DNA of 64,000 bases, from contig JAWDGP010001379.1 of the NCBI GenBank assembly GCA_033675545.1, positions 1 through 64,000 of the forward strand, in the 5' to 3' direction. Of this stretch, positions 12,401 to 27,300 are shown piece after piece. This DNA comes from Elysia crispata. Its lineage: Eukaryota; Mollusca; Gastropoda; Plakobranchidae. The notes below the pieces were generated by a model, which had not been told where the DNA came from, searched no databases, and saw only the letters and a list, made by a program, of their open reading frames with translations. Each line of letters begins with the position of its first letter. Within the stretch, counting starts at the first letter, position 1. The position numbers were made by a program, and so were the translations under genes.

Positions 12401-15400
12401 CCCATCTTTTAAAAAATCTCAATTTCATTAATCGTTCTTTTTTATTTTTTTATTTTTTTATTTTTTTTATTTTTTGTGGTTGATAATTTTCAAGTCAATA
12501 AATATATTTAAAGTTTTAGGTCAATTCATGTGTTAAGTAGATCTGGTTACATATATATATGTATGTAGATTTTGACTCTATAGAGTGTAATTTCGTATTA
12601 AGACTATGATCAAAAAAGAAATTTGCCAGTCTTTGCTCCAGGACTTTATTCTGATTTTGAGTGTCTTTTCTTATTTCAATGCCTTCATGCTGAAGAATAC
12701 GAATTGAGGTAAACAAGCAATTTGAATTATTTGAAATATGTTTACTATATTGTTGTAGTGAGGAGGCTTAAAGCATTTGTATATAAGGTTGTTGTTACAA
12801 AGTTGATAAAATTCTGACTGCTAGCACCAGGTCTGTAGGAATTGTACATAGTTTAATATTTTTCAGAATCAAGCTTTGTGTGTGATGAATTTGAACTTTA
12901 TTTAATTTTAAATTCAGAATGTACGTCTATTGAATGTAGTTTGAGAGAGCTGGTTTGTTAAATCAATCTGTTTATGTAGCTTTTTGTACATGATTTTTCT
13001 TCTTTTTTCTGGTTGAAAGACTCTTAGGCTCAGACAGCCTTTTACATGATATGCTACCAAATAAATGTGCATTATGATAAAAAAAAATGTAAATGGAGTC
13101 AATATTTTTTTGGGTGCCATTTGATCTTTTTTGTTGCTTGCTTTTGTTTTGTTTTTGTTTTATTAACTGAAGCCATTGACACTAAAGCAGGTTTTTACAA
13201 GTCTTAAACACCAAGATGTTTGGAAGCAGCATTTCAAAATGTGTAGAAAAAATACTAATTATAATATATTGCATTTTACTATCATAAAAATACTTCATAA
13301 ATTAAACCATTCAAGGGCCAGCAACAAATTTGTTAAGTGCAACTTTCTTTTCATCAATTTTTATGGGCGATAAGCTGAGCAAGGAACTTTCAGTGATCCA
13401 AATACTTTACCAGGGTTAAAAGGGAAGTGGCTTTGTTTAAAAATCATGAATGCTTATGATTTAATTTTGTAAACTGAATTATATACATTCAATCTGATAC
13501 CAAACAAACACAAACCATAAATGTTGATTTTCTAAAAGTCTGAGAAAAGATGTCTATATGATCCCCAATAATTTGTAGCAAACGAAAGCTAAGCTCAGCA
13601 AAAAAAACTCCACTGCTGGACAATACACATGGAGACTTCTCAAGTCCTTTGCTTAGCCCTGTTACCTTGAGGCTTTAATCATCCAGATTTGTTTTTGCAA
13701 TTTCAACTAGTTTGGAAAACGGACATGGTGGGAAATATCCTTAATTGTGGGCAAGAATCTCTGCAGTCCCTGTTGAGATTACAGAGATATTCAGTCACTT
13801 TCCACACAACAAATTTTGTATGGACCAAGCCATAACCTCCATCTTAGCAAGAGACACACTCTGCCACATTTCCTTACCTTGGCATTTGTAAGTTTGTCAC
13901 TCCAAAGAGGCTGCAGAATAAGTCTGCCTATGTGACCTTGTCCATATAGAGCACAAGTCACAATTTTAGACTGGCTTATATCTTAAAGCAGTGAGATCCA
14001 ATTAATGTCAACTTGTAGATGACTTTTTATAAACCCTAAAACTCATTAATTACAACCAAATGTGTATTTTTGCATGAAAATTAACTCCCAGGCTTTCTAA
14101 TACATTCTATTATTATCATTGATCACACCTTGAAAGTGACTGCAAGCTGCACAAGAGCATCACTAAAATTTTTCATTTTTTTTGAGGAAAAGCACTAAAA
14201 AAGAAATTTTAAACCTTGGACTATAAATAAAGGTCACAACAACCTATCTAGAACAATACAATTTACAAAACAATAAGTTTCACACGAATGAGCAGTTAAT
14301 TCTCTGGCATGGTTTTTTGAGAAACACATGTATATTTGAAAATCAAAAATACATTTTACCCTGCTAAGTCACAGATGCTTGTGGACACTAAAATCACTTC
14401 AGATCATCAAAACTAATGTATATAAAAATGAGATTTTTAAGTAGGCATGTTCTTGAAATCTTACAAACTTTTGATTCATGCTTTTCTCTCGTTTGAACAT
14501 GTAGGAGTTTTTAATTCAAATTATCCATTAAAATGTTGTAAAACTTAAATTTGTGGCTATTTCAATTGACTTACTCGGTTACTGAGATCATATAAGCAAC
14601 ATGCGTTTTTAAATGAAAAACTATCAAAGCTCATTCGAAAAACAAAATAATTACTGGGAAGAAAAGAGCATTCTTTTTCATTTAATATTCCACATGAAAG
14701 TATATCTTTTAACAGTTACATGTATTTTGTTTAAGGTTGAATGATAACTATACAACCATATTATTTTTTAGTAGCAATTAAGAGAAAGAATTTTTAAAAG
14801 ACTAACATAAATTGAAATGATTGTAAATAAAACTTATTTTTTTAAATACGTTTGCAAAGTGCTTAATATCCTCTTTAACTAGCAATGAAGAGAATGGGAT
14901 ATTGTTCATAATACCACTTTTGAAAGTGTTTGATGATCAAGCTGTGTTCAGTCATTAAATACGGATCTTTAGTTTTATTGTTCATCAACTCCTCGATCCC
15001 TTTTTGAACTAAAGTAAAGGTTTCAACAAAAAATTAGATTCAGTAATCATGCTTAAAATGTTCATCAAACATTTAATCAAATCTCTGAAAATTAACTTTG
15101 AATTGCTGCCTTGTTTCATGTAGAGAAAAAGTTAAAAATAATTTCAAAAAGGGGGCTTTTTCTGATTGTCATAAAAAAGAAGTTATTAGAATATTTATCA
15201 TTACAATAATTACTAAAACTATCATTACTTCATGTAAAATTTGTAGTAGAAGTAGCACCAACTTCTTAAAGATAAAAATAACAAAAAATTAGTACATCCA
15301 TAGTCCAACACCCACTTGGAAAATAAGAAAATAGATGCTGTTGAGTAACTAAGGTGAAATTATTGGAACAGATGATAGACTTCCTTTTAAAGCTTGGATG

Positions 15401-18290
15401 AAAAAACCTCTTGCTGAATTATTTGTGTTCATTGTGCATGAAAAAAAAAATAGTCATGGATTTATTTGCTTTAGTTATGTCAAGTTAGATCCATTACATT
15501 TATACTTGTATGATAACTATTAAGGATTTACCATAAAAAAAAAGTTGGCCTTGCCAATAACACTGCAAATAGAGGCTTCAAAGGAGACTTCAAGGCTTCT
15601 GAAACACCCATAACAGTCCTTCAATTATTTCTGGTGAGATAACTAAGAAAAAAATTAAGTAAAAATTACCACTACTATGAGTTATCAATACAGTTTCTAA
15701 TTTAAAACTTTTTTTTTTAAATCTTATTTTTGCAAGAAAATATCAAGAACTTGCATGCCATCCATTTTTTGTGCAGGGAGGTAAAACTAATTTCTGCCAT
15801 TGATTATATCTTGTATGTGTCAATTAAGATTTGAAACCAACAAAAATTGCTTTAATTTTTTTTTACATTCTTTTGCTCCTCTATTTTGTGTTGCAAAGGC
15901 ACTGAAGCATGTTTTCAGATCAATAATTGAATATAAGTATATTAATTTGGAAGTGTTGTTCTTCTGCATTATTTTATCTGACATGTGATTGAAGAATGAA
16001 TGCATTACATTCTACAGCTAGGATATCTCATGTTGAATAAACATATTTTATTCTCATTTGTTTCAGTTTATATAAATGATAAGACATTAAAGAAAATAGA
16101 ATGATTAGGGAATACATGTACACGTGTATATGGAAGCATTCATCACATGGCACTTAAATCTCCTTTCACAAATGGGTACATAGTTTCTGGAATTTACTGT
16201 TACTTACAAATGATAATTGCAAATTACCACATACATTTGAAAACAAAATTGGTAACTTGTATCACAAAAATATTCTGAATATCACATTTTTAATTTTTGT
16301 CATGTCTACTTCAATATATGTAACCAGTGAGTGACCTAGAGGGGGTGAAAGGTGGGGAGAGAGATTAAGCACACTCTGACTATTTAGTTCTTGGAGTAGT
16401 ATCAACATTAATATTTTATGGCTGGGATATGATCTATTTCTAATAACAAAGCTCATTGTGGAATCTTGATAACTCAACAGGGATAATTCCAAACTTTCCC
16501 TTCAGCCTGTATGTATTATACTGTAAACTGCAAACAATTGACATTTTTTTTTGTTCACATCCCTTTTGCTTTCACTCTCTCTTTTCCAATCTTCTTATGA
16601 AATAAACCTTTACAATAAGCCCTGTAAGAAATGTTTTATGGGGCATTACACATCTTGATTGATTGTATTTAAATTCACAGAGAGATTCACAAAGCTTGAA
16701 CTCTCGTAATTGAACTTTATAAACCACTCACAAATATCTAAAAAAAAATATCATTTCTACATAGCTTGCCTCTATTAAGGTCAAAGTATTAGGCCTTCAG
16801 TAAACATAGAAAGGAGGAGTGGAAAAAATAAGGATGATCATTTCTCTATTGGTAAAATTTGTTCTTTCACTTTGTATATATCAAATACCCTTTTCCCTTT
16901 TCAAATATGTTAAAATAAAAGCTGCACCAAAAATACAATTTCTGTAAACCCTAATGAAAACATATGCTTACAGTGAACTAGCTTCGTTAAAATCAATCTT
17001 TCATCATCATATAAGGATCCCCTTACTTTATTTACCACACCACTGCAGGCTGGTAGTTGCTCAAGGGTATGAAACCTGTGTTAAGGTTGTCAAAAAAGAG
17101 GAATATTGCCTTGAGAATGTCAAAGAAGAATCTGCAAAAAAGTTGTAATTATCTGTATCAGCATTTTGATTGAGACCAGTGAAATGAAAGAGATGGTGCC
17201 TTTTTCTTCAGGAATAAATATACACTTTCTCCAGTAAGATAGAGAGTTAATAATAGAAGAAAGAGAATACAGGAATAAAGTTTATCTGAAGCCTTCGCTA
17301 TCAGAAAAAAAAAACATGGGACAGAATCACACATCATGAAATTGACATCGATAAAATTTCTTAACTATAATTAAGTTCATTTTTTTAGATGATAGGATAT
17401 AGTCCCCAATGTACTGGAAATAAATTGAATTATTCTCTCAAAACCTTGTGATGAATATGGATGAAGACCACAAAACAAAACCAACATTTATTTTAACATT
17501 TTAATGCCCATATTGTGATACAGTCAAGAAAATATCAAAAGTTTCCTAGTGTAAGTTATCACAAAATATAGTTATAAAGCACTTTCTGTTAACCTAAAAC
17601 ATATTCACTGCAGCATATGACAGAAATTCCTACCCTTATAATACATATGCATGCAGAAGTATAGATATCACACAGGATACGTTTTAAAATGATTTTTAGA
17701 TTTTAGATTTGTTGAGACTACACCACTGAAAATGGAATAAGTATAATTTGTTTTTTTTTCTAAATTAATATCAGAAAAGAAGAGATCATGTTCAAGGAAA
17801 ATTCCTTTGTTCATTTGCTACTATCAAAAGAGCTGCATTCAGGGTGAAAGCAGCCACCATTTGAAATATTAAAAACAGTACTTTTAAATAAATATGGCAT
17901 TTCTTTTATTTTTCCTTTTTACTTTACATTAAGAATGTTGGAAGGCTTTGCTAAAGGATGAAAATTTATCTCTTAGTAACAATCATGGTAAATAGATCAC
18001 ACTTCTTTCATCATGAAAGCAATTTGTATTTATTAAAAAAAACAAAAAACAAAAACAAATATACTTGTTCAGTTTACAATCTAATATTTTTTATAACATT
18101 GCAAGCTTTACCCAGATCCATCTTTCAAATCTTTTATACAAAACACACCTTGTCTTAACTTCTGAGTGAACCATGAAAAAGGTTCTACGAAATGATGGGA
18201 TTCACATGGATGTTTGAATGGCAAAATTTAAAATATTTTGTCGCTATGTTCTACTAAATACTCATTAAGACAGGCATAAAAAATCTCTTA
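6464..18290. other. AT-rich intergenic region between KLHL and ABCB10
   Basis: Its first part must hold the KLHL 3' UTR; several AATAAA words follow the stop (for example near 6615 and 7418), so the poly(A) site is not decided. I recognise no coding gene in the remaining 11.8 kb. Open frames here are short, AT-biased and lack family motifs. Two blocks stand out weakly: 13590-13990 is noticeably less AT-rich than its surroundings, and 17049-17150 could be a lone terminal exon. No tRNA or transposon ends were recognised. Confidence 0.6.
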
Positions 18291-18296
18291 CAATAG

Positions 18297-18302
18297 TTTA
18301 TT
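18297..18302 (-). terminator. ABCB10 poly(A) signal AATAAA
   Basis: On the minus strand AATAAA lies 6 bp after the ABCB10 stop codon. If used, the 3' UTR would be only some 25-35 nt. Further AATAAA-like words occur downstream, for example near 17905, so a longer form is possible. Confidence 0.5.
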
Positions 18303-18308
18303 ACAGTA

Positions 18309-21300
18309 TTATTTCACAATGGTCTGTCTTTCCACTAGTTTACGGAATAAGCCATCTTTAAGGGACAAGAGTCCTTGATAGGTGCCATTTTCCACTACTT
18401 TCCCCTCATCAATGACGATTATCTTGCTGGCAGACTTGATAGTAGACAGGCGATGAGCTATCGTGAGAACTGTGCGTCCAACCATTAATCTCTCCAGCGC
18501 TTCTTGAACCAGATACTCACTCTCTGCATCAAGGGCACTGATAGACAGAATGAACATTATGAAAGCAAGACAGGCCAAGAAACATGTGATCAACACTGGC
18601 TTGCTTCATTGCTCTTGATTTTTTTTTTTTTTTTTTTTAAGAGATAATATCCATATCAACCTTCCCATATCCTTTCACTAACACATTCCCTGGAAAAAAA
18701 GGTTTGAAGTGTCTTTCCAAAAAATATTGTTGATGAACCACTGATAATATTAATACTCTGGAGAGAAAAAAAAGCTTGCACATGCAATCAAAATTTTAAA
18801 GAAAATTAAAGCTACAAACCTTGTTGCCTCATCTAGAATTAGAATCTTTGGATCCTGAAAAGTCAATGTGAAAAGAAAGTAAGTCAATTCAGCCAAAAAA
18901 TTGGTTATGCTAAGCCCTTGCCATAAAAATGTTTACAACTCAAATGGTACAAGTAGTATATATCTTAAAATACTGTTGACAATTCCAGCATAAATTCCTC
19001 ACAAGATGTATGGATGGGTAAAATTGTTTGAAGAAAATTTGAATTTCAGTGGACTCAATCTACTTGAAATAATGAAAATCAAGTACCAGCAAACTTAGCC
19101 ATTCCGTAAGCAGTGGTTAAAAGATTTGATATGACCATCTTCTCAAGAACAACTACCAATTATCTCATTTGAGACTGGCACTGGTTGTGAAAATTCAAAG
19201 TCATTAAGCACATCTGTAAACCCTGCTTCAAGTTAACCTCTCAGCTACACTATTGATATCTTAAATTTAAAGATTTAAAAAACAATTTTTTCTATTCTTT
19301 TCATATGTGAATTTCAAACATTCATTTTTTTTGTGAAAGTTAAGTGAAAGTAAGAAATATAATATTGCTTAAACGCAAGTCACTGACCTTAAGTATTGCT
19401 CTTGCTATTGCAATTCTTTGTCTCTGCCCACCTGTGAGGAAAAAAGTTAAAAATTCTAGGGGACCAAAAAAAAAAACTAAAGCTATAAACATATTTTCTT
19501 TGAACTTTAACAATTTTGTAAGGAACAGTACAGCATCTGAAAACCAATCTACAGCTTGATATTCCTTTTACAGTTTTTGATTTAACGCATTTTAATGCAC
19601 ATCAACACATTTATTTTAAGAAAAGAAAATACCATCCTCATAATTAAACAAGACAGAAAAATTGATGTTTTAATATAATAAATGATTTTATTTTAATGAA
19701 AATGACTACTTTTGGGACTCAAAATTTTGTCATCTCTATTTTAACAGCCAACTGACATGCCACAAAAGAGCAAATGGTCTTTTTTTCATCTTCCACTTTT
19801 TCTCAAGAAAATATTCTTGGAGTCTCAGGAAAACTTGTATCATAAAGGTATGTCATCACTTCATAATGCAAGATGATTAAAAAAATGATTATTTTACCTG
19901 ATGGTTATGACATGTAATTAAAAAACTGTGAATGATTATAGATGTTTCTGACCGTTCTCCCCTGAAAATATCAAGTGTATCATTCTATCTTAAAAAAGGA
20001 AACACTTAAGAATTTATATGAAAAAGCATTCCAACCTTGGGAAATATCAGAACAATCACAAGGATTGAAAAGAAACAATTCACACATACACATACTTACC
20101 AGAAAGCATCAAACCTCTTTCACCAACAAGAGTATTGAATCCATCAGGAAAATTTGAGACAAAGTTGTATGCGTTTGCTTTCTTTGCTGCATCAATAATT
20201 TGATCAATCTGCACTTCATCTGGCTTTTCAGAGCCATAAGCTATATTGTTTGCTATTGTAGTTGAGAAAAGGATAGGTTCCTAGAATGAAAAATTGAAAA
20301 AAAATTAGGATCTTCTGAATATCTCTATGAAGCTCAAAACCACATGAATGCAAATGATTGGTTACAATTTCAAAGTAAAACATTAACCAGTCTGTATCTT
20401 AATCCATGCAACCTTTATTGCATCACGCATTGAAAACGACTTTTAATAGTTATATGATAAAAATTGTAGCAATGCTTTTTCATTTTATTTTGATGGAAAT
20501 ATCAATAATTCTATTTGTATGAATAGTACACCTTCAAACTGATGTATTATCATCATATCTTTCATTCAGTTCACAAGAATTGAATTTAACTATTTACACA
20601 GCTACATACTTTCATTCCAACAAATCCAGTCAAGCACAGATTCCATGAATTCGAAGGAGAATTTTGAGGAAGCTGTGTTTGAACATTCTATTTTAGCACT
20701 CTGGCCTTGAATTTGCGTTTGAGACAGCTTTTATCGATATTTTGGAGTGGGTTAACAACGTTTAGAGGCTACATATTTTCTTCGTTCCGTAGCATTACAG
20801 GGATACCCCATTTGTGTTATTTTCCCTACTTTTAGTGCACGTATTTCAAATAGCGGAATGAAGACAGATACCTCCAAAGCAACTCAATCTGTCATTTCCA
20901 ACTCGTTTTATGTGAAAACTTATCTTCAAACCCCAGAAGTTATCAAAGATCAAACTCTTGATGGTAAATTTGCTAAACTCAAAGTCACAAAGTTCTTACA
21001 AGATCTGTAGATGTATAAATTCAATCTAGAATGGAAATTCAAATACAATGAAAATTGCTTTTTCCTGAATAACTTTAAGCCAGATAAGGGCTGTCTGTCA
21101 AGGCAAAGCTAGACCTAATTCCACCAGAGGATACGACAAAGGGTTGAACACGAAGCTTACTATAGTCAGTCCAACATTTTAACTTCCGAGCTATCTGGTG
21201 TCCTAGCCATAAGTAAAGAGATCTTACCCGCCATTTTTTTTTAACATTCATGTACTGATTGATTGAGCACGAAGTGAGCCCAGACAGATTTACACTACAT

Positions 21301-24300
21301 CATTACCCATGTCTTGCACTAGTGGGACGAGCAAATCTTGTTTACAATCAGCCCCTTTGAAGTCTTAGCAACAGATAATCCTAGCAGGCGCTGACAGGCA
21401 GCTGATGACAAATGCATCGGACAAAGCTACAGTAAGGTGGGAAGGGAGAATGGGTGTCTCTTTCCCTGGCGACTAAGGTCAGTTTGGGCCGTTTGTCCAT
21501 GAATTGTTTCCACACAGTGAAAGGGAAAGGTAAGGCAAGCTTGTTTGAAGAATGATAACAGCTGTGCAGAGCACTTGATCAACATTTACAATCAGTGAAT
21601 GTGATGAAAAGTCAAAGTCTGTCAAATTTCTTGTTTTAACTTCGAACTAGTGAAACAAAAATGTAGAAATAAGAAGGGGAAAAGTAATGAGTTTGGCGAA
21701 GAAATTTGTGATTTCAAGGATTCCGTGTTCAATCTAATTGTGCTCTACGGTACAGTGATCTCACAACAAATATTGCAATTAATTCTACACCATTATATTT
21801 TGTAAAAAGTCAGGTGTTTAAAGTTATTAATTAGCACTTTGAAACTTGTACAATTGTTCAAAATTTCGCAAGTTGAGAAAAGACTTTAAAAACTTTCAGA
21901 TTATCAAAACTATAGAGTTTACAAAAAAAGTTTTTTTAAATGTGAAAATCAGAATTTTTATTGTCACACCAAGTAATACAAACCAACACACATTTAATAA
22001 GTAATAAACAAGATAACATATAAAAATTGTGACATATATAAGGTTGGATACAATATTATCTTTTCAAACAAACCTAAATAAATAAAACATAAGTTTTAAG
22101 TCATTTTTCATATACAAGTAATAAAATATTTCTAATGCGTGAAAAGCTTCTCTTCATGTTGTACAGGTTTAAAAAAAATTTTCTGCGTGAAAAGCTTCTC
22201 TTCATGTTGTACAGGTTTAAAAAATTTTTTCAACTTCAAAATGAGAAAAAGCAAAAATGGACATTGTTCAAATTAATTTAGAATTCCCGTAACGCACACA
22301 AGATACTTTATAATATAACAAAATTTTCTCTTTATTTTTGTCTTCAAATTCAAAATGGTTACAAATCATCTCTTTTTTTTTTTTTTTTTTTCAACAATCC
22401 AATATATGCCTGCATTATTGTAATTTGTTTTGAAGATCTGTAATCTAGCCTTTCTCCATTAGTCAGATTCATTTTTGCTTTAGAATGTACTTACTTGGCT
22501 GACAGTGCCAATCTTAGAGCGTAACCAACTAGGATCTAGCTGGCATATATCTACTCCATCAAGACATACTTGGCCTACAAAATAAAAAAAACCCAAAATG
22601 TGAAAGACAAATTTACTTTAGAAATGTTCTATAGTTGATCTGTTCTTATTGCTAGTTAAATTTTGAATTTTTTCAATGTTAAAAATAAAATTTTTTATTT
22701 TTTGTTCAAAATTTCTTTGACAAATTACTGTTAGTGTAAATTAAGAGACATAGCTATTTTCATAAAGAGTCAAAACTAATGAGTATGTGGATTAAGTGAG
22801 ACACCATCAAATGTAATTATACTTACAAGCTGCAAACCCCGTTCTACAAACAGGATCATGGTGTCAATTTGCCGGGGATGGGGTGCGTGTGCGTATTAAA
22901 TAGGATTATGTATGGTCTTTATATCTACCCTTTTACTTAAATAATCCAGATATATGCCTCCACCTACCCATCTTTACCTAGGATCTAGACATCTCGTTAA
23001 TTCTTATTCTAATTACAAAATTTAGATAGAGAACTTAAATCCTTTTGGGATAAAGGAAATCGACTAATTCTATACTTTCACAATAATTGACATTTTTAGT
23101 TCCGTTTAAACGCTTATTAGAAAGCTTTGAATTTTCCATTAAAGTGCACTGCCTTGAGGGAATTCTTAGACATTTAAACCATACTAATTATAATGAAACT
23201 TTAAAAAAAAATCCATAAGCCTAAAAGTAAAATCTAGATTTCTCTTGTTGTAGAACTTAACCTCTTGATTTGGGTCTAGCTGCTGTAAATATCTAGGCCC
23301 TAGATCTAGAATCTATGTAGAAGCAACTTTTTCAGATTCTTTACTTAGACCTTACACTATATCATGTAGATTTAGATCTAGATCTATTCCATTCCATACG
23401 GTTTTAGATATGCCCCCGCCTACATTGTATGCATACTTTCATCTCTAACCAGCAGTGCTTACAGGAAATAGTTCGTACATTCACATTTTTCTTTTAAGAA
23501 AATAATAATCACATTTTTGCCTTTAATTTTCGACAAATACTATTTTGGTGAAAAATAATATTACCACTCCAATCTTCAGGACAATTTACAACTTGATGCC
23601 AAATTTGACGATCCTAGGTGGTCTAGAAATGCTCAGTTAGATGGTCCTCATTTTTCCCCTAGCTCCATAATATATAGAGGAGCATTGCAAATAACTCCGT
23701 GTTAAATAGATGTCAAAATTATGAGAAGGTAAAGATCCATGTTTGTCAGTATTATATCCTCACCTTCCTGTGGGTCATAAAATCGCAGCAGTAATGAACT
23801 GAGAGTGGATTTTCCAGAGCCACTCGGGCCCACCACAGCTGTAACTAATCCTGCAGGAATCTCTAGACTTAGATTAGAAAATATTGACATATCTTTTCGA
23901 GATGGGTAGCTGAAGTAAACATCCTTGAAAGACATGTTCCCTTGAATACTGGGCAGAGTAATAGCTGGTTTGTTTACATGATCCATCTCTGAGATAAAAT
24001 CACCATCAGGGATGGAAGAAAAGGAGATAAAGAAAAAAATTGAATAAATTTAGCATGTCATGTGATAGCCAAATTATAAAATTTTCTCCACATTGAATTC
24101 AGATTACATCTCTTTCTAGGTCTCTTTTTTGTGTGTGTGTTTTGCAGTATGGTAATCACCTTCTATCACAACAAACTAAGAAAGAGCAAAGCAGAATTTT
24201 CAAAGTCAAATTGTTTTGTACTAATGCCAAATTTGCATTTATTGATTAGAAAAGGCAGAGAGAGAGAGAGAGAAAGAGGAGTAATGAAGGAGAGGGAGAG

Positions 24301-27300
24301 AACCTGAGACAAGGCAAACAAAAGGATAAGAGAAAACATTAAATATCTTATTTGAAAAAGTTGGCCCATTCATTACAACTAAAAAGGACAACAAAAAACA
24401 AGGTTGAATACTGGGGGGGGGGGGGAAATTGGATGCTACAAGGCTGTGACAGTAACCAGTTCTTGTCAATGAGTAATAAAAGGATGGTTTTTTTTTTATT
24501 TTGCTATTTTTTTTATTTTGAAGAACATTGAGTTATGACACCCATATATATGGTACAATGAGTCTTTCACATACCAATAGATGGTTGCCTATCAATGAGC
24601 TGCCAAATGCGATGGCTGGCAGCAATTCCTCTGTTCATCTCTGTGTAAAATGATGTCAAACCTACAAGATGGCCAATAAAATGAAGCGTGCGTCAGAGTC
24701 AAAGAATTTCAATTGTAATAGGTTGCCATTAAAATATTTGAGTCTTCTCATGGAACCCTAGTGGACATACCTAAATACAACAATGCTTTTTTATATAGAT
24801 CAGAACACTGTTTGATTACTGCCAGTTTTGGAAATTTGCACTGGTGCTTTTCATCAAAACATTCATCCAATAAATTTACATATGATGCAAAGAAAAATTT
24901 GTTTCATAAGTAAAATCAACATTTTTTTAATTTCTTTTTACTCCATTAACACTGAAAATGCATAAATATATGCTCTTTGTTGTGCTCATATTTTCTGCTC
25001 ATTAAAGGGTAACGCTTAAAGTAATAGTCTCATTTTGACCAATTTGGAATTTAAGTTTTCATCCATGGATTTTTCACAAACCATCAAATTTATGCAAAAG
25101 TAGCAACTCTACTTAATATAATATAAGACAATCAAACTAATGAAAAAAAAAATTGAAAGCCACTCACCACCAAGAGCAACACCCACATATGTTGCGTAAA
25201 GAAGAAAAGATGAAAGATCACCAACAGTCATGTTGGACTCTAACATCATGAGGCCCCCAAAGTAGAACACCGAGATTACAATAACGTTTCCTGAGAATCC
25301 TGTCTGAAAACACATTGAAAAGGACAGCTTATTCAAAATCAAATTAATAATGAGTAAATAGATCTCACTCCTCCACTATTTTCAAAACCAAGTTACAAAT
25401 GATCCTCCATGATTATTTTAACATTTTCAGTTGAACAGAAAAAATGTATGATGACGAATGACCTCTATTGGGTCCACAATATCTCTTCTTCTGTTAATTG
25501 GTGTAACTTGTTTATTATGGAAGTTTCAATACATTGGCAACAATATTACAACAATCAAAATTTCTGACTAATTTAAGGTAACTCACAAATCCCCAAAAGA
25601 ACCCTCGTGCTAGGGATTCTTTATATGACAGTTTCAAGACTCTCTCAATACCCTCAGAATATGCTTCACACTCTTTTCTTTCATGAGCAAAGGCACGCAC
25701 GGTTCTGATGGTTGCTATTCTTTCTTCAGCAACCTGCAAGACAAAAAATGAGCTTGGAATCTTGCCTGTAAATTTTCTTCAATGTTCTTCAAAACAGCCT
25801 AGATGTGATATACAAAGCAAAAAAAAAATAATAAAATGAAATTTATCATTGAATTTATATATATGTTTATTGTAAATGCAGAGCATTAATTAGCTATTTC
25901 TGAGTTGGGATATTCAAGGATTCTTTTTGACATGTTGGCATTGGACTGCATCACATGGCCCGTTTACTGAATGATTTCTGAGGAAACATTCCAAAACTTT
26001 ATTGTATTGTCTGTTCACAAGGTTTATTTTATTTGGATTAAGTATGTAGAGCTTGGTTTTACTTTCTTCAACTAAATTATTTTGACAAAAAAGTTACCCC
26101 AATGAGTTTGCAGTGGTTTATAACTTAAAGCAAGATGTATTTACCCAAAAACATGGTTAAAAACAAAAATAAGTGAACATCATTTCAATTCCTTCAGTAG
26201 AATGTTATTCAAAAGATTTTTAAAGGTTGCAAGAAGACAGAGTTGATTCATAAAAATTTAAGGCAAAAAAGCTTGGCTTTCTGAACTCTTTACGAGTTTA
26301 AACAATAGAAACATATTATTTTAGAAAACAAAATTTCCAAGGAATCAGACATTTCCTTTCTTTAAGACATGTAAAATCTCAATTTATAAAAATGAAAACA
26401 TTTATTTACAAAATGGATCTCCTTTTTTGCCTATCATCAAAAATAAAATGCTAACAACTGACTAAATCATATATTTTAATCCTCTCACATAATACAGAGA
26501 TCTTTAACAACTATAAAGGTCACATGTTGGAAATGCAATATTTTATAGATTATTAATAAACATTTAGGACCTGTCCATAAATTAAAAGTAAGACATAAGT
26601 AAATGCACAAAAAAAAGTTAATGTCAAAAAGTCAGTATGTGTATACATATATATATATATATATATACTCATAATTACTGGATATAAAAATAAAACATAC
26701 ATGGTTGTAAAAAAAAACAACTCATTAATCACAATTTGGCTTACTTGTGTAGCATTGGCTAGTGAATCTTGAACCTGTTTGGTGATCTTCCTGAGGTATC
26801 TCCCATAAATTATAGATCCAATGGCCACAGGAGGCACAATTCCCAAAGATATCAAAGCAAGCTTGGCTGATACAAAGGTCTGTTAAGAGCAGAATAAAAA
26901 AAAAAATCTTTAATATGGAAAGTAGTTCAAATGAGAGACAAGCTGACTCATTCAGTTTGTTTACACTTTCTGCTTGGTCATAAGAATCAAAACTTAATTG
27001 AGCCATCAAGCCATCTGTTGCACTTTGTATTACAATTTACATCTAATCCAATTTCAGTTTTTTTAATAATAATTTTGAGTATAATTTAACAAAATTCATT
27101 CTTTTCAAGAAAAGTAAAGAGAAATTATGCTTAGATCTTCATTTTATATATTGACATCAAATTATTTTTTTTCAAGATTCTTAAATTATATCTTTTAGCA
27201 TTTGATGGAAGTTAAAACGTGAGAGGGTATTTGATTCCTAAATTCTCTTCTCTTCCCTCTCAAGTATAACAAATCTGCAAAATAAATGCATTTAAATTAA

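Noticed and set aside
26553-27009. Frames extending past the ABCB10 exon 3 borders
   Set aside because: They are exon sequence read into introns; the real exon is 26879-26745 with GT..AG borders.
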